This document shows positions 26,735-35,516 of a stretch of 64,000 nt of DNA, in pieces. How positions within the stretch are numbered: position 1 is the stretch's first letter; each line of letters opens with the position of its first letter. Source of the stretch: G942493275 sp942493275 (GTDB lineage Bacteria; Actinomycetota; Coriobacteriia; Anaerosomatales; PHET01). The notes under the pieces are model-generated. The model saw only the letters and a program-made list of their open reading frames with translations, did not search any database and was not told the origin of the DNA. The stretch covers positions 1,612,001 through 1,676,000 of the forward strand of contig OW818687.1 in assembly GCA_942493275.1 (NCBI GenBank), written 5' to 3'. Both the position numbers and the translations under genes were made by a program.

Positions 26735-26902
26735 ATGCTGCAGGCACTGTATGCACGTTTCGCCGATGACGAGGGAGCGACCGCTCTCGAGTACGGCGTC
26801 CTCGTCGCCTTGATCGCGCTGATCATCGTTGCGGGTGTGGGTCTCTTTGGTGGTGCGCTCAACACGTTCTTCACCGGCATCGCCGGCCGCGTCCCGTTCT
26901 GA
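26735..26902 (+). CDS. flp: Flp/Fap-type pilin, first Tad module
   Basis: Major pilin subunit of the Tad pilus, 55 residues. The class III signal is visible: D-D-E-G14 followed by A-T-A-L-E-Y-G, giving cleavage after G14 with Glu at +5 and Tyr at +6, then a 20-residue hydrophobic helix (VLVALIALIIVAGVGLF) and a short polar end. The mature pilin would be about 41 residues. ATG 26735 follows GGGGGGAGGTG; the longer frame upstream is not needed. A prepilin peptidase (TadV/CpaA) is required but is not in this window. Confidence 0.93.
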   Translation: MLQALYARFADDEGATALEYGVLVALIALIIVAGVGLFGGALNTFFTGIAGRVPF

Positions 26903-26981
26903 TCCGCCAGGTACGCAGTCAGCACATCTTGCGCAGAGGGGGAGCGGCGTCGCCGCCCCCCTCTCGTGCAGGAGGGGGAGT

Positions 26982-27383
26982 GTGGTGTTTCGATTCATGG
27001 ACAGCAGGAGAATCCGCCGCTCGGCAACCGGGGATGCCGGCGCCGCCGCGCTGGAGTTCGCAATCCTGCTGCCTGTACTGCTGCTGATGATCTACGGATT
27101 CATCGAGGGCGCTCGCATGTACCAGGCGCGAATGGCGATGAGTTACGCCGCGCGCGAGGGTGCGCGGGTTCTTGCCGTCGGTACGCACGATGCCGCCGCG
27201 GCGAACGCGACCGTCTACGACCGGGCATACCCGCTCGATCCCGGACGGCTGTCGGTCTCGACGGGTGTGGACATGGGAGCCGACCGCGTCACGGTCTCGG
27301 TCTCGTACGCGTACGAGGCGCTGTTGCTCCCGGATCTGCCGTGGGTGATTCCACCCGTCACCGTCGAGATGAGAGCCGAGTGA
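26982..27383 (+). CDS. TadE-like pseudopilin, first Tad module
   Basis: A 133-residue protein with a pilin-like N-terminus: short basic leader, then G followed by A-A-A-L-E-F (Glu at +5) and a hydrophobic helix, ending in an extracytoplasmic beta-rich part. TadE-family pseudopilins are minor components needed for Tad assembly. GTG 26982 is used with GGAGGGGGAG ahead; GTG 26985 is equally possible. It follows flp by 79 bases. Confidence 0.85.
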   Translation: MVFRFMDSRRIRRSATGDAGAAALEFAILLPVLLLMIYGFIEGARMYQARMAMSYAAREGARVLAVGTHDAAAANATVYDRAYPLDPGRLSVSTGVDMGADRVTVSVSYAYEALLLPDLPWVIPPVTVEMRAE

Positions 27384-27410
27384 GGGCTCGGCTGACGAGG
27401 GGGATTCGAC

Positions 27411-28451
27411 ATGGGGATGGATACTAGGCGCTTTCTGGCCGACGACACCGGCGCGACCGCGGTGGTCATCGCGGTGATGTTGGTGGTCCTGCTCGGCCTT
27501 GGTGCGTTCTATATAGATGCTGGTGCGCTGTACTCGGAGAGGCGCTCGCTCCAGGGCGCTGCCGATGCTGGCGCGCTCGCGGGGGTACAGGAGCTTCCGA
27601 CCAACAGCGCGGCCGCGGTTGCGGCGTCCAACGACTACGCGGGCCGCAATGCCGGCGCTCTCGGGCTCGCATCTCCGCAGATCGAGTCCGTCGTGCAGGG
27701 CAACGACACCGTCGTATGCACCGTGCGCGATCCCGAGCGCACGCTGATGTTCGCGCGCTTCCTCGGGCGCGACACCGGGCGCGTTGGGGCCACCGCGGTG
27801 GCCAAGGTACAGTCGCCCGCCGGCTACGGTCACGGAGTGATGCCGTTCGGGATCATGTCGGCCGAGCCGTCCGGGACGTCGCCGTTCGGCTATCCGTTCG
27901 GCTACCCGATCCGGCTCAAGCAGCCGTCGCAGCAAGGCGAGGCGGGCAACTTCCAGTTCATGTCGCTCACCGACCCGCCTCTCGGCCACGTGGGCAACAA
28001 CGAGATCACCGGTGCACTCAGCGGTGGCGGCGTACCCAACCCGGTCTATCTGAACACGCTGTACAACACCCGGCCCGGCATCAACGGCAACACGGTGGTG
28101 CGCAGCCTGGATGAGTGGATCGCCGGCGACGCATGCGCATTCCAGGACGTCGCGGTGCAGCGCGAGGATGGGTACGTCGACATCCTCGACCCCGACTGCC
28201 ACCGCGTCATCGTCTGCCCGATCATCGTCGATCCGGGTCCGCCGATCGTCTACAACTGGACCGGCCTTAACGGCGCGACTGATGCGTTGGTCATCGGCTT
28301 CGCCTACTTCTACATCGAGAACATGGGCACCGTCGGCAACGATTGCTACGTGGACGGCAGGTTCATCAAGCCCGTCGGCGTCGACGACGACGTGCTGATC
28401 TGGGGCCCGGTCAATCCGTACGGAGCCATCGCGTATCGCCTGGTTGAGTAG
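27411..28451 (+). CDS. TadG-like protein with N-terminal Tad helix, first module
   Basis: A 346-residue protein. The first 60 residues form the putative Flp-pilus-assembly TadE/G-like helix (D-D-T-G-A-T-A-V-V-I-A then a long hydrophobic stretch and G-A-A-D-A-G-A-L-A-G), with Val rather than Glu at +5. The large extracytoplasmic remainder contains about six Cys and Pro/Gly/Tyr-rich stretches (P-F-G-Y-P-F-G-Y-P). TadG proteins are anchored assembly factors; I do not see a vWA metal site here, unlike many TadG proteins. That domain is found instead in the TadB fusion downstream. Confidence 0.82.
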   Translation: MGMDTRRFLADDTGATAVVIAVMLVVLLGLGAFYIDAGALYSERRSLQGAADAGALAGVQELPTNSAAAVAASNDYAGRNAGALGLASPQIESVVQGNDTVVCTVRDPERTLMFARFLGRDTGRVGATAVAKVQSPAGYGHGVMPFGIMSAEPSGTSPFGYPFGYPIRLKQPSQQGEAGNFQFMSLTDPPLGHVGNNEITGALSGGGVPNPVYLNTLYNTRPGINGNTVVRSLDEWIAGDACAFQDVAVQREDGYVDILDPDCHRVIVCPIIVDPGPPIVYNWTGLNGATDALVIGFAYFYIENMGTVGNDCYVDGRFIKPVGVDDDVLIWGPVNPYGAIAYRLVE

Positions 28452-28477
28452 CTATTCCGACACTCGGGGGGAACATC

Positions 28478-29251
28478 ATGCGCACCAAGATCGTCATACT
28501 CGTCGTCGCTCTCGCGCTCGGAGTGTTCGCGGCAATCGCCGTGGGCGGCTACCTCGACTCCGCCCGGCGGCAGTTGGAGGCCGGAACTCAGCCCATAGCA
28601 GTGCTCGTCGCCGAGAAGTCGGTCCCGGCAGGGACCACCGCCGAGCAGGCGCTCGCCGACGGTGCAATAGTCAAGCGCGAGGTTGCACGGCAGTACGTCG
28701 CCCAAGAGGCCGTCTCGTCGTTCAACAAGATCGACGGGCAGGTGTGCGCGGTCTCGCTCACGCCTGGCGAGCAAGTGACCCAAGGAGACTTCCGCTTCGC
28801 TGCCGAGGCCGGCGCCGCGTACGCACTGCCGGAGGGGCACCTCGCCGTCTCGGTCCGCGATGATCCGGTCCGAGGGGTCTCGGGATTCCTCAAGCCGGGT
28901 GACTACGTCGCCGTGATCACCACGTTCGAAGAGAAGTCCGGCGACATCACCACCGCGATCACTCGCACGGTGCTGTCACGCGCCCGCGTCCTGGCGATCG
29001 GTCAGTCGCTGACGTCGATCGAGACGACCGGTGAGGTCACCACCGCCTCCTCTGGCGGCGCGCTCATGGGCGCGGGTGCTCCGACCGATCAGGGAGCGTC
29101 CATCAATACGGTCACGCTCGCGGTCAAGCCCGCCGAGGTAGAGAGACTCGTGTTCGCCGACGACGAGGGCATCTTGAGGCTCGCCCTCATCGGCACGGCG
29201 GACTCCACTCCGGTCAAGACCACCGGCGTTCGCTGGACCAACATCAAATAG
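28478..29251 (+). CDS. cpaB: Flp pilus assembly protein CpaB (RcpC), first module
   Basis: A 257-residue protein with one N-terminal membrane helix (about 6-26), then an SAF domain (VLVAEKSVPAGT) and the CpaB/RcpC domain with S-V-R-D-D-P-V-R-G-V-S-G-F-L-K-P-G-D-Y-V, the family signature. In Gram-negative bacteria CpaB works with the secretin; here no secretin is encoded, as expected for a cell without a classical outer membrane. ATG 28478 has GGGGGGAAC nearby. Confidence 0.9.
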   Translation: MRTKIVILVVALALGVFAAIAVGGYLDSARRQLEAGTQPIAVLVAEKSVPAGTTAEQALADGAIVKREVARQYVAQEAVSSFNKIDGQVCAVSLTPGEQVTQGDFRFAAEAGAAYALPEGHLAVSVRDDPVRGVSGFLKPGDYVAVITTFEEKSGDITTAITRTVLSRARVLAIGQSLTSIETTGEVTTASSGGALMGAGAPTDQGASINTVTLAVKPAEVERLVFADDEGILRLALIGTADSTPVKTTGVRWTNIK

Positions 29252-29273
29252 CCGACGGACGGGACACTCACGA

Positions 29274-30416
29274 ATGAACACGATAGTCGTCGTCGACCAG
29301 AGCACCGAGTTCGCTTCCAAGATCGACTCGTTGCTCGCCGGAAACGATGTTCGCATCGAGCACGCACTCAGCGTTGGCCAGGCTGACGAGCTCGCGTCGC
29401 GCGACGCGGCGACCGTCATCGTCGTCGGTCCGTCCGTTCCGCTCGAAGACGCCTCGTTCCTCGCGGGCTGGGCGACTCGGTCCGACCGGGCCGTGGCCGC
29501 AGTCGCCGTGCTTCCCAGCGTGGACACCGAGATCATGCGCCGCGCGATGCGCGCCGGCTTCCAGGATGTCTTGTCTGCCACCGCGCAGACGTGGGCCGAG
29601 GTCGCGAGCGCGGTTCTTGAGGCGCACCGTTCGGTCCTCGTCCGACGCAGCGGGGCCAACGACCCGAGCTGCAACGTGAAGCGGGGAAGGGTCGTCGCCG
29701 TGATGGGGACCAAGGGCGGCGTCGGCAAGTCGGTCATCGCGACCAACCTGGCCGCCGCGCTCGCCTCGGAAGGTCAATCGGTCGTCCTTGTCGATCTCGA
29801 CCTCGCATCCGGAGACGACGGAATCATGATGAAGCTCGAGCCCGCGCGCACGATCCGGGACGCCGTCGCGGCCTCGGACAGGCTCGACGTCGAGCTCCTC
29901 GAGGGCTTTCTCACCCCACATTCGAGCGGCGTCCGCGTTCTGCTCGCGCCGGCCCGCCCTGAAGATGCCGAGACGGTCACCGCGTCTCGGGTCGCGCGGA
30001 TCCTTGAGCTCCTGCGCGAGACCGCAGACCTCATCGTGGTCGACACCCCTTCGGCTTGGGATGAGGCGACACTCGCGGCGGCCGACGCCAGCGACTCGAT
30101 ACTCGCCGTCACCGGCATGGAGCTCACGAGCATCAAGGACACCTCGGTCATGCTCTCTCGGCTTGCGCAGCTTGGCCGGGGCAATGGCACCGTGAAGGTC
30201 GTGCTCAACCGAGCCGACAGCAAGGTGCTCATCGAGGAGAAGGATGTCGAGCGGGCGCTGGGTCGAAGCATCGTCTCGCGCGTCCCGAGCGACCGGTTGG
30301 TTCCGCGATCGGTCAACAAGGGGACGCCGCTCGTCATGGACGCCCCGCGGTCGGGCGTCGCCAAGGCCGTCATCGATCTGGCTCGGTCGATCACGAAGAA
30401 CGGGGTGAACCGATGA
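29274..30416 (+). CDS. CpaE/TadZ-like pilus localisation ATPase, first module
   Basis: A 380-residue protein combining an N-terminal receiver-like domain (about 1-115, lacking a convincing phospho-acceptor context) with a ParA/MinD-type ATPase. The deviant Walker A is KGGVGKS at 147-153, with VVLVDLDLASGD and the Asp-containing IVVDTPS switch following. TadZ proteins mark the pole or site where the Tad machine assembles. It is overlapped by tadA (ATGA). Confidence 0.88.
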   Translation: MNTIVVVDQSTEFASKIDSLLAGNDVRIEHALSVGQADELASRDAATVIVVGPSVPLEDASFLAGWATRSDRAVAAVAVLPSVDTEIMRRAMRAGFQDVLSATAQTWAEVASAVLEAHRSVLVRRSGANDPSCNVKRGRVVAVMGTKGGVGKSVIATNLAAALASEGQSVVLVDLDLASGDDGIMMKLEPARTIRDAVAASDRLDVELLEGFLTPHSSGVRVLLAPARPEDAETVTASRVARILELLRETADLIVVDTPSAWDEATLAAADASDSILAVTGMELTSIKDTSVMLSRLAQLGRGNGTVKVVLNRADSKVLIEEKDVERALGRSIVSRVPSDRLVPRSVNKGTPLVMDAPRSGVAKAVIDLARSITKNGVNR

Positions 30417-31771
30417 GCGTGACTCAGGGACATCCGTCCGCAGCGACACCGTGGGCCGGCGACACCATCGCCCCCGGCGGACTCGCCCAGTGGAGCAAAG
30501 ACGCGGTCAAGCGAAACCTCCACTACCTCGTCATCGAGGAGATGGGTACCGAGATCGCGGACGCGTCGCGCGATGACGAGTCGGTACGCGCACGCATCAA
30601 GACCCTCGTCCTCGATCATCTGGGCAAAGAGTCCACCCCACTGTCGGCGCTCGACCGCGAGGAGATCGTCACCGACGTCATCGACAACATCCTCGGATAC
30701 GGTCCCATCCAGCGCTACCTCGAAGACGATGAGATCACCGAGGTCATGGTCAACAACTTCGAGACCGTCTACATCGAGCGTTTCGGCGTCATCTACGAGA
30801 CGGACGCCCGGTTCCTCGACGAGGCGCACCTTCTGCGCATCATCGACAAGATCGTCGGCGAGGTCGGCCGGCGCGTGGACGAGTCCTCGCCGATGGTCGA
30901 CGCGCGCCTCCCCGACGGCTCGCGTGTCAACGCGATCATCTCGCCGCTCGCCCTCAACGGGCCGATGCTCACGATCCGGAAGTTCTCCCGCGAGCCGCTG
31001 AGCGTCCAGGACCTGGTCGGTTTCGGCACGCTTACGCCGGAGCTGGTGGACCTGATCCAGGCGTGCGTTGCCGGCAAGCTCAACATCCTGATCAGCGGTG
31101 GTACCGGTACCGGTAAGACCACCCTGCTCAACGTGGTCTCGCAGTTCATCCCGCACAACGAGCGCGTCGTGACCATCGAGGACGCGGCCGAGCTCCGCTT
31201 GAGTCAGAAGCACGTTCTGCGACTCGAATCCCGGCCTCCCAACATCGAGGGAAAGGGCCAGGTCGCCATCCGCGACCTCGTGCGCAACTCGCTGCGTATG
31301 CGCCCGGACCGCATTGTTGTCGGCGAGGTTCGTGGCGCCGAGGCCCTCGACATGCTCCAGGCGATGAACACGGGCCACGAGGGCTCGCTCTCCACGATTC
31401 ACGCGAACTCCCCGCGCGACGCGATGTCGCGACTCGAGACGATGGTGCTCATGGCCGGCTACGACCTTCCGGTCCGAGCCATCCGCGAGCAGGTGACAGC
31501 CGCCCTCGACGTCGTCATCCACCTCTCGAGGCTCCAGGACGGCACGCGTCGCGTCGTCGAGGTCTCCGAGATCGAGGGACTCGAAGGCGACACCATCGTC
31601 ATGCAAAGGATCTACTCGTTCGACTACTCGATGGGCAGGGACGAGGAGGGCCGCTTCCTCGGTCGACTCAAGCCGACCGGCATCCGGCCCAAGTTCACCG
31701 AGAAGCTCGAGCACATGGGCGTCACGCTGCCCGCCGAAGCCTTCGCGCTCGCGCCCGTGATCCGGGGATGA
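30413..31771 (+). CDS. tadA: Tad secretion ATPase TadA/CpaF, first module
   Basis: Hexameric secretion ATPase of 452 residues powering pilus extension and probably retraction. An N-terminal domain is followed by the CpaF core: Walker A GGTGTGKT (229-236), the Asp box region TIEDAAELRL, Walker B region R-I-V-V-G-E-V-R-G-A-E-A and the His box STIHANSPRDAMSRLETM. It overlaps both neighbours by four bases, so the motor and membrane proteins are translationally coupled. About as similar to its copy at 39011 as one would expect of an old duplication: core motifs identical, ends diverged. Confidence 0.95.
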   Translation: MSVTQGHPSAATPWAGDTIAPGGLAQWSKDAVKRNLHYLVIEEMGTEIADASRDDESVRARIKTLVLDHLGKESTPLSALDREEIVTDVIDNILGYGPIQRYLEDDEITEVMVNNFETVYIERFGVIYETDARFLDEAHLLRIIDKIVGEVGRRVDESSPMVDARLPDGSRVNAIISPLALNGPMLTIRKFSREPLSVQDLVGFGTLTPELVDLIQACVAGKLNILISGGTGTGKTTLLNVVSQFIPHNERVVTIEDAAELRLSQKHVLRLESRPPNIEGKGQVAIRDLVRNSLRMRPDRIVVGEVRGAEALDMLQAMNTGHEGSLSTIHANSPRDAMSRLETMVLMAGYDLPVRAIREQVTAALDVVIHLSRLQDGTRRVVEVSEIEGLEGDTIVMQRIYSFDYSMGRDEEGRFLGRLKPTGIRPKFTEKLEHMGVTLPAEAFALAPVIRG

Positions 31772-33684
31772 GAGCGATGAGCCGACGACACGCCCTCGCC
31801 GCCGCGCTCGCCTTCGCGCTGGTCTTCGCCGCCCCGGCCGTCGCCGGCGCGTCCGACCTGGTGCTGCAGTCGGTGAACGCCTCGGGCTTTCCCGGGGTTG
31901 AGCTCATCATCGCGCTGCCCGCCAGCATGGCCGGCGGCGAGACACCGAGCTTCACGGTCACCGAGAATGGCGTGAAGCGCCCCACGGAGTTGGTTGAGCC
32001 CGTGAGCGCCTCGTCGCGCGAGCCGATCGACGTCGTGCTCGTGCTCGACACGAGCGGCAGCATGAAGGGGGCGCCGATGCGCGCCGCCACAGAGGCGGCA
32101 GACGAGTTCATCCGTGCGATGGGGCCGCGCGACCGCATCGCGGTCATCGCATTCAGCGAAGAGTCCGAGCGTCTGTCCGGATTCACGAGCGACCGTTCGC
32201 AGCTCGCCTCGGCCCTCTCGAAGCTCAAAGCGGGGGGCGAGACCGGGCTCTACGACGCCCTTCTGGACGCATCGAAACTGATCGGGACCTCATCGGCGGG
32301 GCAGCGCTATGTCGTGCTCCTGTCTGACGGCGGCGACTCCGTGAGCGTGACTTCACTGGACTCGGCGATCAAGGGGCTGCAAGACGTGGGCGCACCGGTC
32401 TACGCCATCGCGCTCACGTCGCCGGACTACGACCCCGAGGCGGTCCGAGCGGTCGCGCGCAGCACCCAGGGCAAGATGCTCTCGGCCAAGCAGTCAGACC
32501 TCCTGACCGATCTGTTCGCGGGCATCGCCGAGGAGATCCAGGGCACGTGGCGCGTCGTCTACACGAGCGCGAAGCCCGACTCGCCCGATCTCGAAGTGAG
32601 CGTGCGAGCCATCGACGGCGAGGAGCAGGCTTCCGTCATCACCGTGCTCGACAACCCTGAGTTCAAGTCCGGCGGCGAGGCGCTCGCGGCGAAGTCGCTC
32701 GGCACGCTGTTCGCGGCCGGTGCGTGGAACATCGGCGTCGCGGCCGGGCTGGCCGTTGGCCTGGGCGTGCTCGGCCTCGCGCTGCTTCTGCGCAAGGAAG
32801 GCCCCGCAGTCGATCAACTCGACTACTACCGGACGCTGCGTCAGTCCGAGGTTGCGCCCGGCGAGTCACAGAACGCGGGGCAGGCCGGAATCCGGGCGAA
32901 GCTTCGCGGCGCTGTCGACCAGGTCGCGGGCGACCGCGGCTTCAGCGCCGACTTGAAGGTCCGCATCGAGCGCGCGGGCCTCAAGATCCGCCCTAACGAG
33001 CTCATCTACTTCCATTTGCTGTCCGTGGTCGTCGCAGGCGTAGTGGTCCAGATCGCGTTCCGCCAGCCCTTCATCTCGGCTGTGGTCGTGATGATCGGCG
33101 CGTGCGTCCCGTTCCTCTACCTCAACTCGAAAGCCTCTCGCCGTCGCGCCCGCTTCGAGGAGCAGCTTCCCGACGTGATCACGCTTATCGCCGGCTCTCT
33201 GCGTGCCGGCTGGGGCCTCCAGCAGGCGCTCGAGCTCATCGTCCAGGACACCGCCGAGCCGGCAGCGGGCGAGTTTGCTCGCGTGCAGTCCGAGACTCGT
33301 CTGGGCCTGCCGCTCGAAGAGTCGCTCTCGAGGATGGCCAACCGGCTCGACAGCCCCGACTTCCACTGGGTCGTCTCCGCGATCGGCATCCAGCGCGAGG
33401 TGGGTGGCAACCTCGCCGAGGTCCTCGACATCACCGCGGGAACGATCCGCGAGCGTGCCGAGCTGCGCCGTGAGGTCTCGGCGCTCACCGCCGAGGGCCG
33501 CTTCTCAGGAATCATCCTCGTGCTGCTCCCGTTCTTCCTCTTCGGCGCGATGATGTTCGTTTCCCCCAAGTACCTGAGTTCGATGACGGGATCGCCTCTC
33601 GGCTGGGTGGCGTTCGCGATGACCGGCGTCCTGTTGACGCTCGGCAGTTTCTGGCTGTACCGCATCACGAAGGTCGAGGTGTGA
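31768..33684 (+). CDS. Fusion of an extracellular vWA domain with TadB-type platform protein, first module
   Basis: A 638-residue protein, about twice the usual TadB length. Order: signal peptide (about 1-27); beta-rich segment; von Willebrand A domain (about 85-265) with an intact metal-ion-dependent adhesion site, D94-T-S96-G-S98, T159 and D187; a membrane segment (about 318-341); a linker; then a T2SSF/TadB domain (about 400-638) with membrane helices near 412-432, 436-452, 580-600 and 610-630. TadB is an inner-membrane platform of the pilus motor. The topology would put the vWA domain outside the membrane, tethered to the motor. It is coupled to tadA (ATGA) and followed by tadC after one base. 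Confidence 0.88.
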   Translation: MRAMSRRHALAAALAFALVFAAPAVAGASDLVLQSVNASGFPGVELIIALPASMAGGETPSFTVTENGVKRPTELVEPVSASSREPIDVVLVLDTSGSMKGAPMRAATEAADEFIRAMGPRDRIAVIAFSEESERLSGFTSDRSQLASALSKLKAGGETGLYDALLDASKLIGTSSAGQRYVVLLSDGGDSVSVTSLDSAIKGLQDVGAPVYAIALTSPDYDPEAVRAVARSTQGKMLSAKQSDLLTDLFAGIAEEIQGTWRVVYTSAKPDSPDLEVSVRAIDGEEQASVITVLDNPEFKSGGEALAAKSLGTLFAAGAWNIGVAAGLAVGLGVLGLALLLRKEGPAVDQLDYYRTLRQSEVAPGESQNAGQAGIRAKLRGAVDQVAGDRGFSADLKVRIERAGLKIRPNELIYFHLLSVVVAGVVVQIAFRQPFISAVVVMIGACVPFLYLNSKASRRRARFEEQLPDVITLIAGSLRAGWGLQQALELIVQDTAEPAAGEFARVQSETRLGLPLEESLSRMANRLDSPDFHWVVSAIGIQREVGGNLAEVLDITAGTIRERAELRREVSALTAEGRFSGIILVLLPFFLFGAMMFVSPKYLSSMTGSPLGWVAFAMTGVLLTLGSFWLYRITKVEV

Positions 33685-33685
33685 G

Positions 33686-34615
33686 ATGGAACCTCTGATC
33701 ACTCTGGCAGCCGCGGCCTGCATCTCGCTGGTCACCTACGCCACACTCTCTCTGGTCTTCTCGGAGGAGCGCACGGTCAGCAACCGCGTCCGCGAGCTTT
33801 CCTCCTACGAGGCGAACCAGGCGCTCGAGGCCGAGCCGATGCTGGCGCCGTTCTCGTCGCGCGTTCTCGCACCGTCGATGCGGCGCGTTGGCAGGATGGT
33901 CGGCGCCATCACCCCGGTGTCGTACCTGCGCAGCGCCGATCGGGCACTTGTTCTCGCAGGTTCGCCGAGAGGGATCGACTCCGGTCGCCTGCTCGCTGTG
34001 CAGACCATGTTCGCGGGCCTTCTGGCCGGCCTGGTCTTCATACTCCGGCTCCTCGCCGGGCAGACGTTCCTGGCGTCACTCGCCGCCGCGTTCATAGTGG
34101 GCGCTGCCACCTTCTTCATCCCGCGCATCTGGATCAGCATCCTTGCGGGCAAGCGACAGGACCGGATCCGCAAGGACCTGCCCGACATGCTCGACATGCT
34201 GCTGATCTCGGTCGAGGCGGGACTCGGCTTCGACGCCGCGGTCGCCAAGATCGTGCGCCGTGTGCCCGGGCCGCTGGGGGAGGAGTTCGGCCGAATGCTG
34301 CAAGATGCGCAGGCCGGTCTTTCCCGCCGAGAGGCCCTCAAACGCCTCGGCGGACGCAACGACGTCCCCGAGCTCTCGTCGTTCATCATGGCGATGGTCC
34401 AAGCCGACGTCTTTGGCATCAGCGTGTCCAACATCATGCGTGCGCAGTCCCACGAGTTGCGCGTGAAGCGCCGCCAGCGGGCGCAGGAGATGGCGCAGAA
34501 GGCGCCGGCCAAGATGGTCTTTCCGCTGATCCTGTGCATCCTTCCGGCGACGCTGATCGTGGTCGCGGGCCCCGCCGTCTACGCCATCGCGAGGGCCTTC
34601 GGCGTGCAGATGTGA
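33686..34615 (+). CDS. tadC: TadC-type inner-membrane platform protein, first module
   Basis: A 309-residue T2SSF-domain membrane protein, the partner of TadB. Hydrophobic segments lie at about 5-25, 105-125, 130-150 and near the C-terminus (KMVFPLILCILPATLIVVAGPAV, about 272-294). The T2SSF core phrase is D-L-P-D-M-L-D-M-L-L-I-S-V-E-A-G-L-G-F. It is the last gene of the first module; the second module's leader starts directly after. Confidence 0.92.
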   Translation: MEPLITLAAAACISLVTYATLSLVFSEERTVSNRVRELSSYEANQALEAEPMLAPFSSRVLAPSMRRVGRMVGAITPVSYLRSADRALVLAGSPRGIDSGRLLAVQTMFAGLLAGLVFILRLLAGQTFLASLAAAFIVGAATFFIPRIWISILAGKRQDRIRKDLPDMLDMLLISVEAGLGFDAAVAKIVRRVPGPLGEEFGRMLQDAQAGLSRREALKRLGGRNDVPELSSFIMAMVQADVFGISVSNIMRAQSHELRVKRRQRAQEMAQKAPAKMVFPLILCILPATLIVVAGPAVYAIARAFGVQM

Positions 34616-34665
34616 TGGTGCGCACCTAAGGATTTCCCTTACTCGGTGAGTGGCGGTCACTTTCC

Positions 34666-34803
34666 GCAATATTGCTTTATCATGTGCGTTCGTGAACGAA
34701 CGCCTCCTTTTCGTGCCCTGCGGTGTACCCGTTAATGTGCGTAAAGTGTCGGTCGTCACATGCCGATATGAATTTTCGGGTACCCGTTTCGGGGGGAGGT
34801 GTT
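34666..34803 (+). promoter_or_regulatory. Structured leader and promoter region of flp2
   Basis: The 192-base gap before flp2 is visibly more AT-rich than its surroundings and holds several palindromes: GCAATATTGC (34666-34675); GCGTTCG-TGAA-CGAACGC (34686-34703, perfect with a tetraloop, followed by CTCCTTTT); and CGGGTACCCG (34777-34786). GTACCCGTT is repeated at 34725-34733 and 34780-34788. It ends in GGGGGGAGGTG, the same ribosome binding site as flp1. The 34686 hairpin could terminate the first module or serve as an operator. Confidence 0.55.
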
Positions 34804-34807
34804 TGTG

Positions 34808-34990
34808 GTGCTTACGAAACTCTACGTTCGAGTCCAGTCCGCTTTCGCCAGTGATGAGGGCGCGACTGCCGTCGAGTACGGTCTGCTGCTCATCGTCATC
34901 GCCGCGGTTGCCGGAATCATCGTGTCGATCCGGGGTCAGATCACGCCGGTCTACCAGAGTGTCCTCACCGCGCTGTCCGCGATTCCCTAG
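34808..34990 (+). CDS. flp: Flp/Fap-type pilin, second Tad module
   Basis: Second Flp pilin, 60 residues. Cleavage is predicted after G18 in S-D-E-G, followed by A-T-A-V-E-Y-G (Glu +5, Tyr +6) and a hydrophobic helix with I-V-I-A-A-V-A-G-I-I-V. GTG 34808 gives M-L-T-K-L-Y, aligning with M-L-Q-A-L-Y of the first pilin; GTG 34799 and 34805 lie inside or too near the ribosome binding site. The leader peptide is four residues longer and the mature part differs at the end (ITPVYQSVLTALSAIP), so the two pilins are distinct subunits. Confidence 0.92.
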   Translation: MLTKLYVRVQSAFASDEGATAVEYGLLLIVIAAVAGIIVSIRGQITPVYQSVLTALSAIP

Positions 34991-35084
34991 CGTCAGATGC
35001 GACTCGGAGGGTGTCGGCGCGAAGTGTCTTCGCGTCGGCATCCTTCTGTGTCTCCAGCACCGCACGTCCAGAAGGGGGAACCGA

Positions 35085-35516
35085 GTGCGTCTCGCCGGGC
35101 CGCTCTCTCGTCTCAGAGCCGATGACGGCGCTTCCGCCATCGAGTTCGGGCTGATCGCGCCCGTGCTCTTCCTTCTGGTGCTCGGAGTCATGCAGTTCGG
35201 TCTCATCTTCATGAACGTGATCCAGGTCGAGCACGCCGCTGCGGAGGGTGCTCGAATCGGAGCACTTCGCTACTCGGGGGCCAGCGTTGCCCAGCGGGTC
35301 CGCGAGGCGGCGCCAGCCGTCGACCTGACGGGCGCGGGCGCGGTCGTCGTCACCCCAGCCGATCCGTCGAATCCCGCAGTCGCGCAGAACTCGATCGTGT
35401 CGGTGCGGGTCGCGTCACAGGTGCCTGTCGTCCTGCCCTTCTTCGCGAGCACCATGGATGGCGACGGCGACGGGCGCTACGACGTGGTCGCCACGGCCTC
35501 GCAAAGGATCGAGTGA
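35085..35516 (+). CDS. TadE-like pseudopilin, second Tad module
   Basis: A 143-residue pseudopilin-like protein: basic leader, D-D-G then A-S-A-I-E-F-G (Glu +5), a hydrophobic helix and an extracytoplasmic domain. The GTG start at 35085 has AGAAGGGGGAA upstream; the longer open frame covers flp2 in another phase and is not real. It overlaps the next gene by four bases (GTGA). It is the counterpart of the gene at 26982. Confidence 0.87.
   Translation: MRLAGPLSRLRADDGASAIEFGLIAPVLFLLVLGVMQFGLIFMNVIQVEHAAAEGARIGALRYSGASVAQRVREAAPAVDLTGAGAVVVTPADPSNPAVAQNSIVSVRVASQVPVVLPFFASTMDGDGDGRYDVVATASQRIE

Noticed and set aside
29774..31714. Minus-strand open frame of 646 codons opposite cpaE and tadA
   Set aside because: It is rich in Arg, Asp and His in the way typical of high-GC antisense frames, contains no domain motif, and the plus strand has strongly supported genes over the whole stretch.
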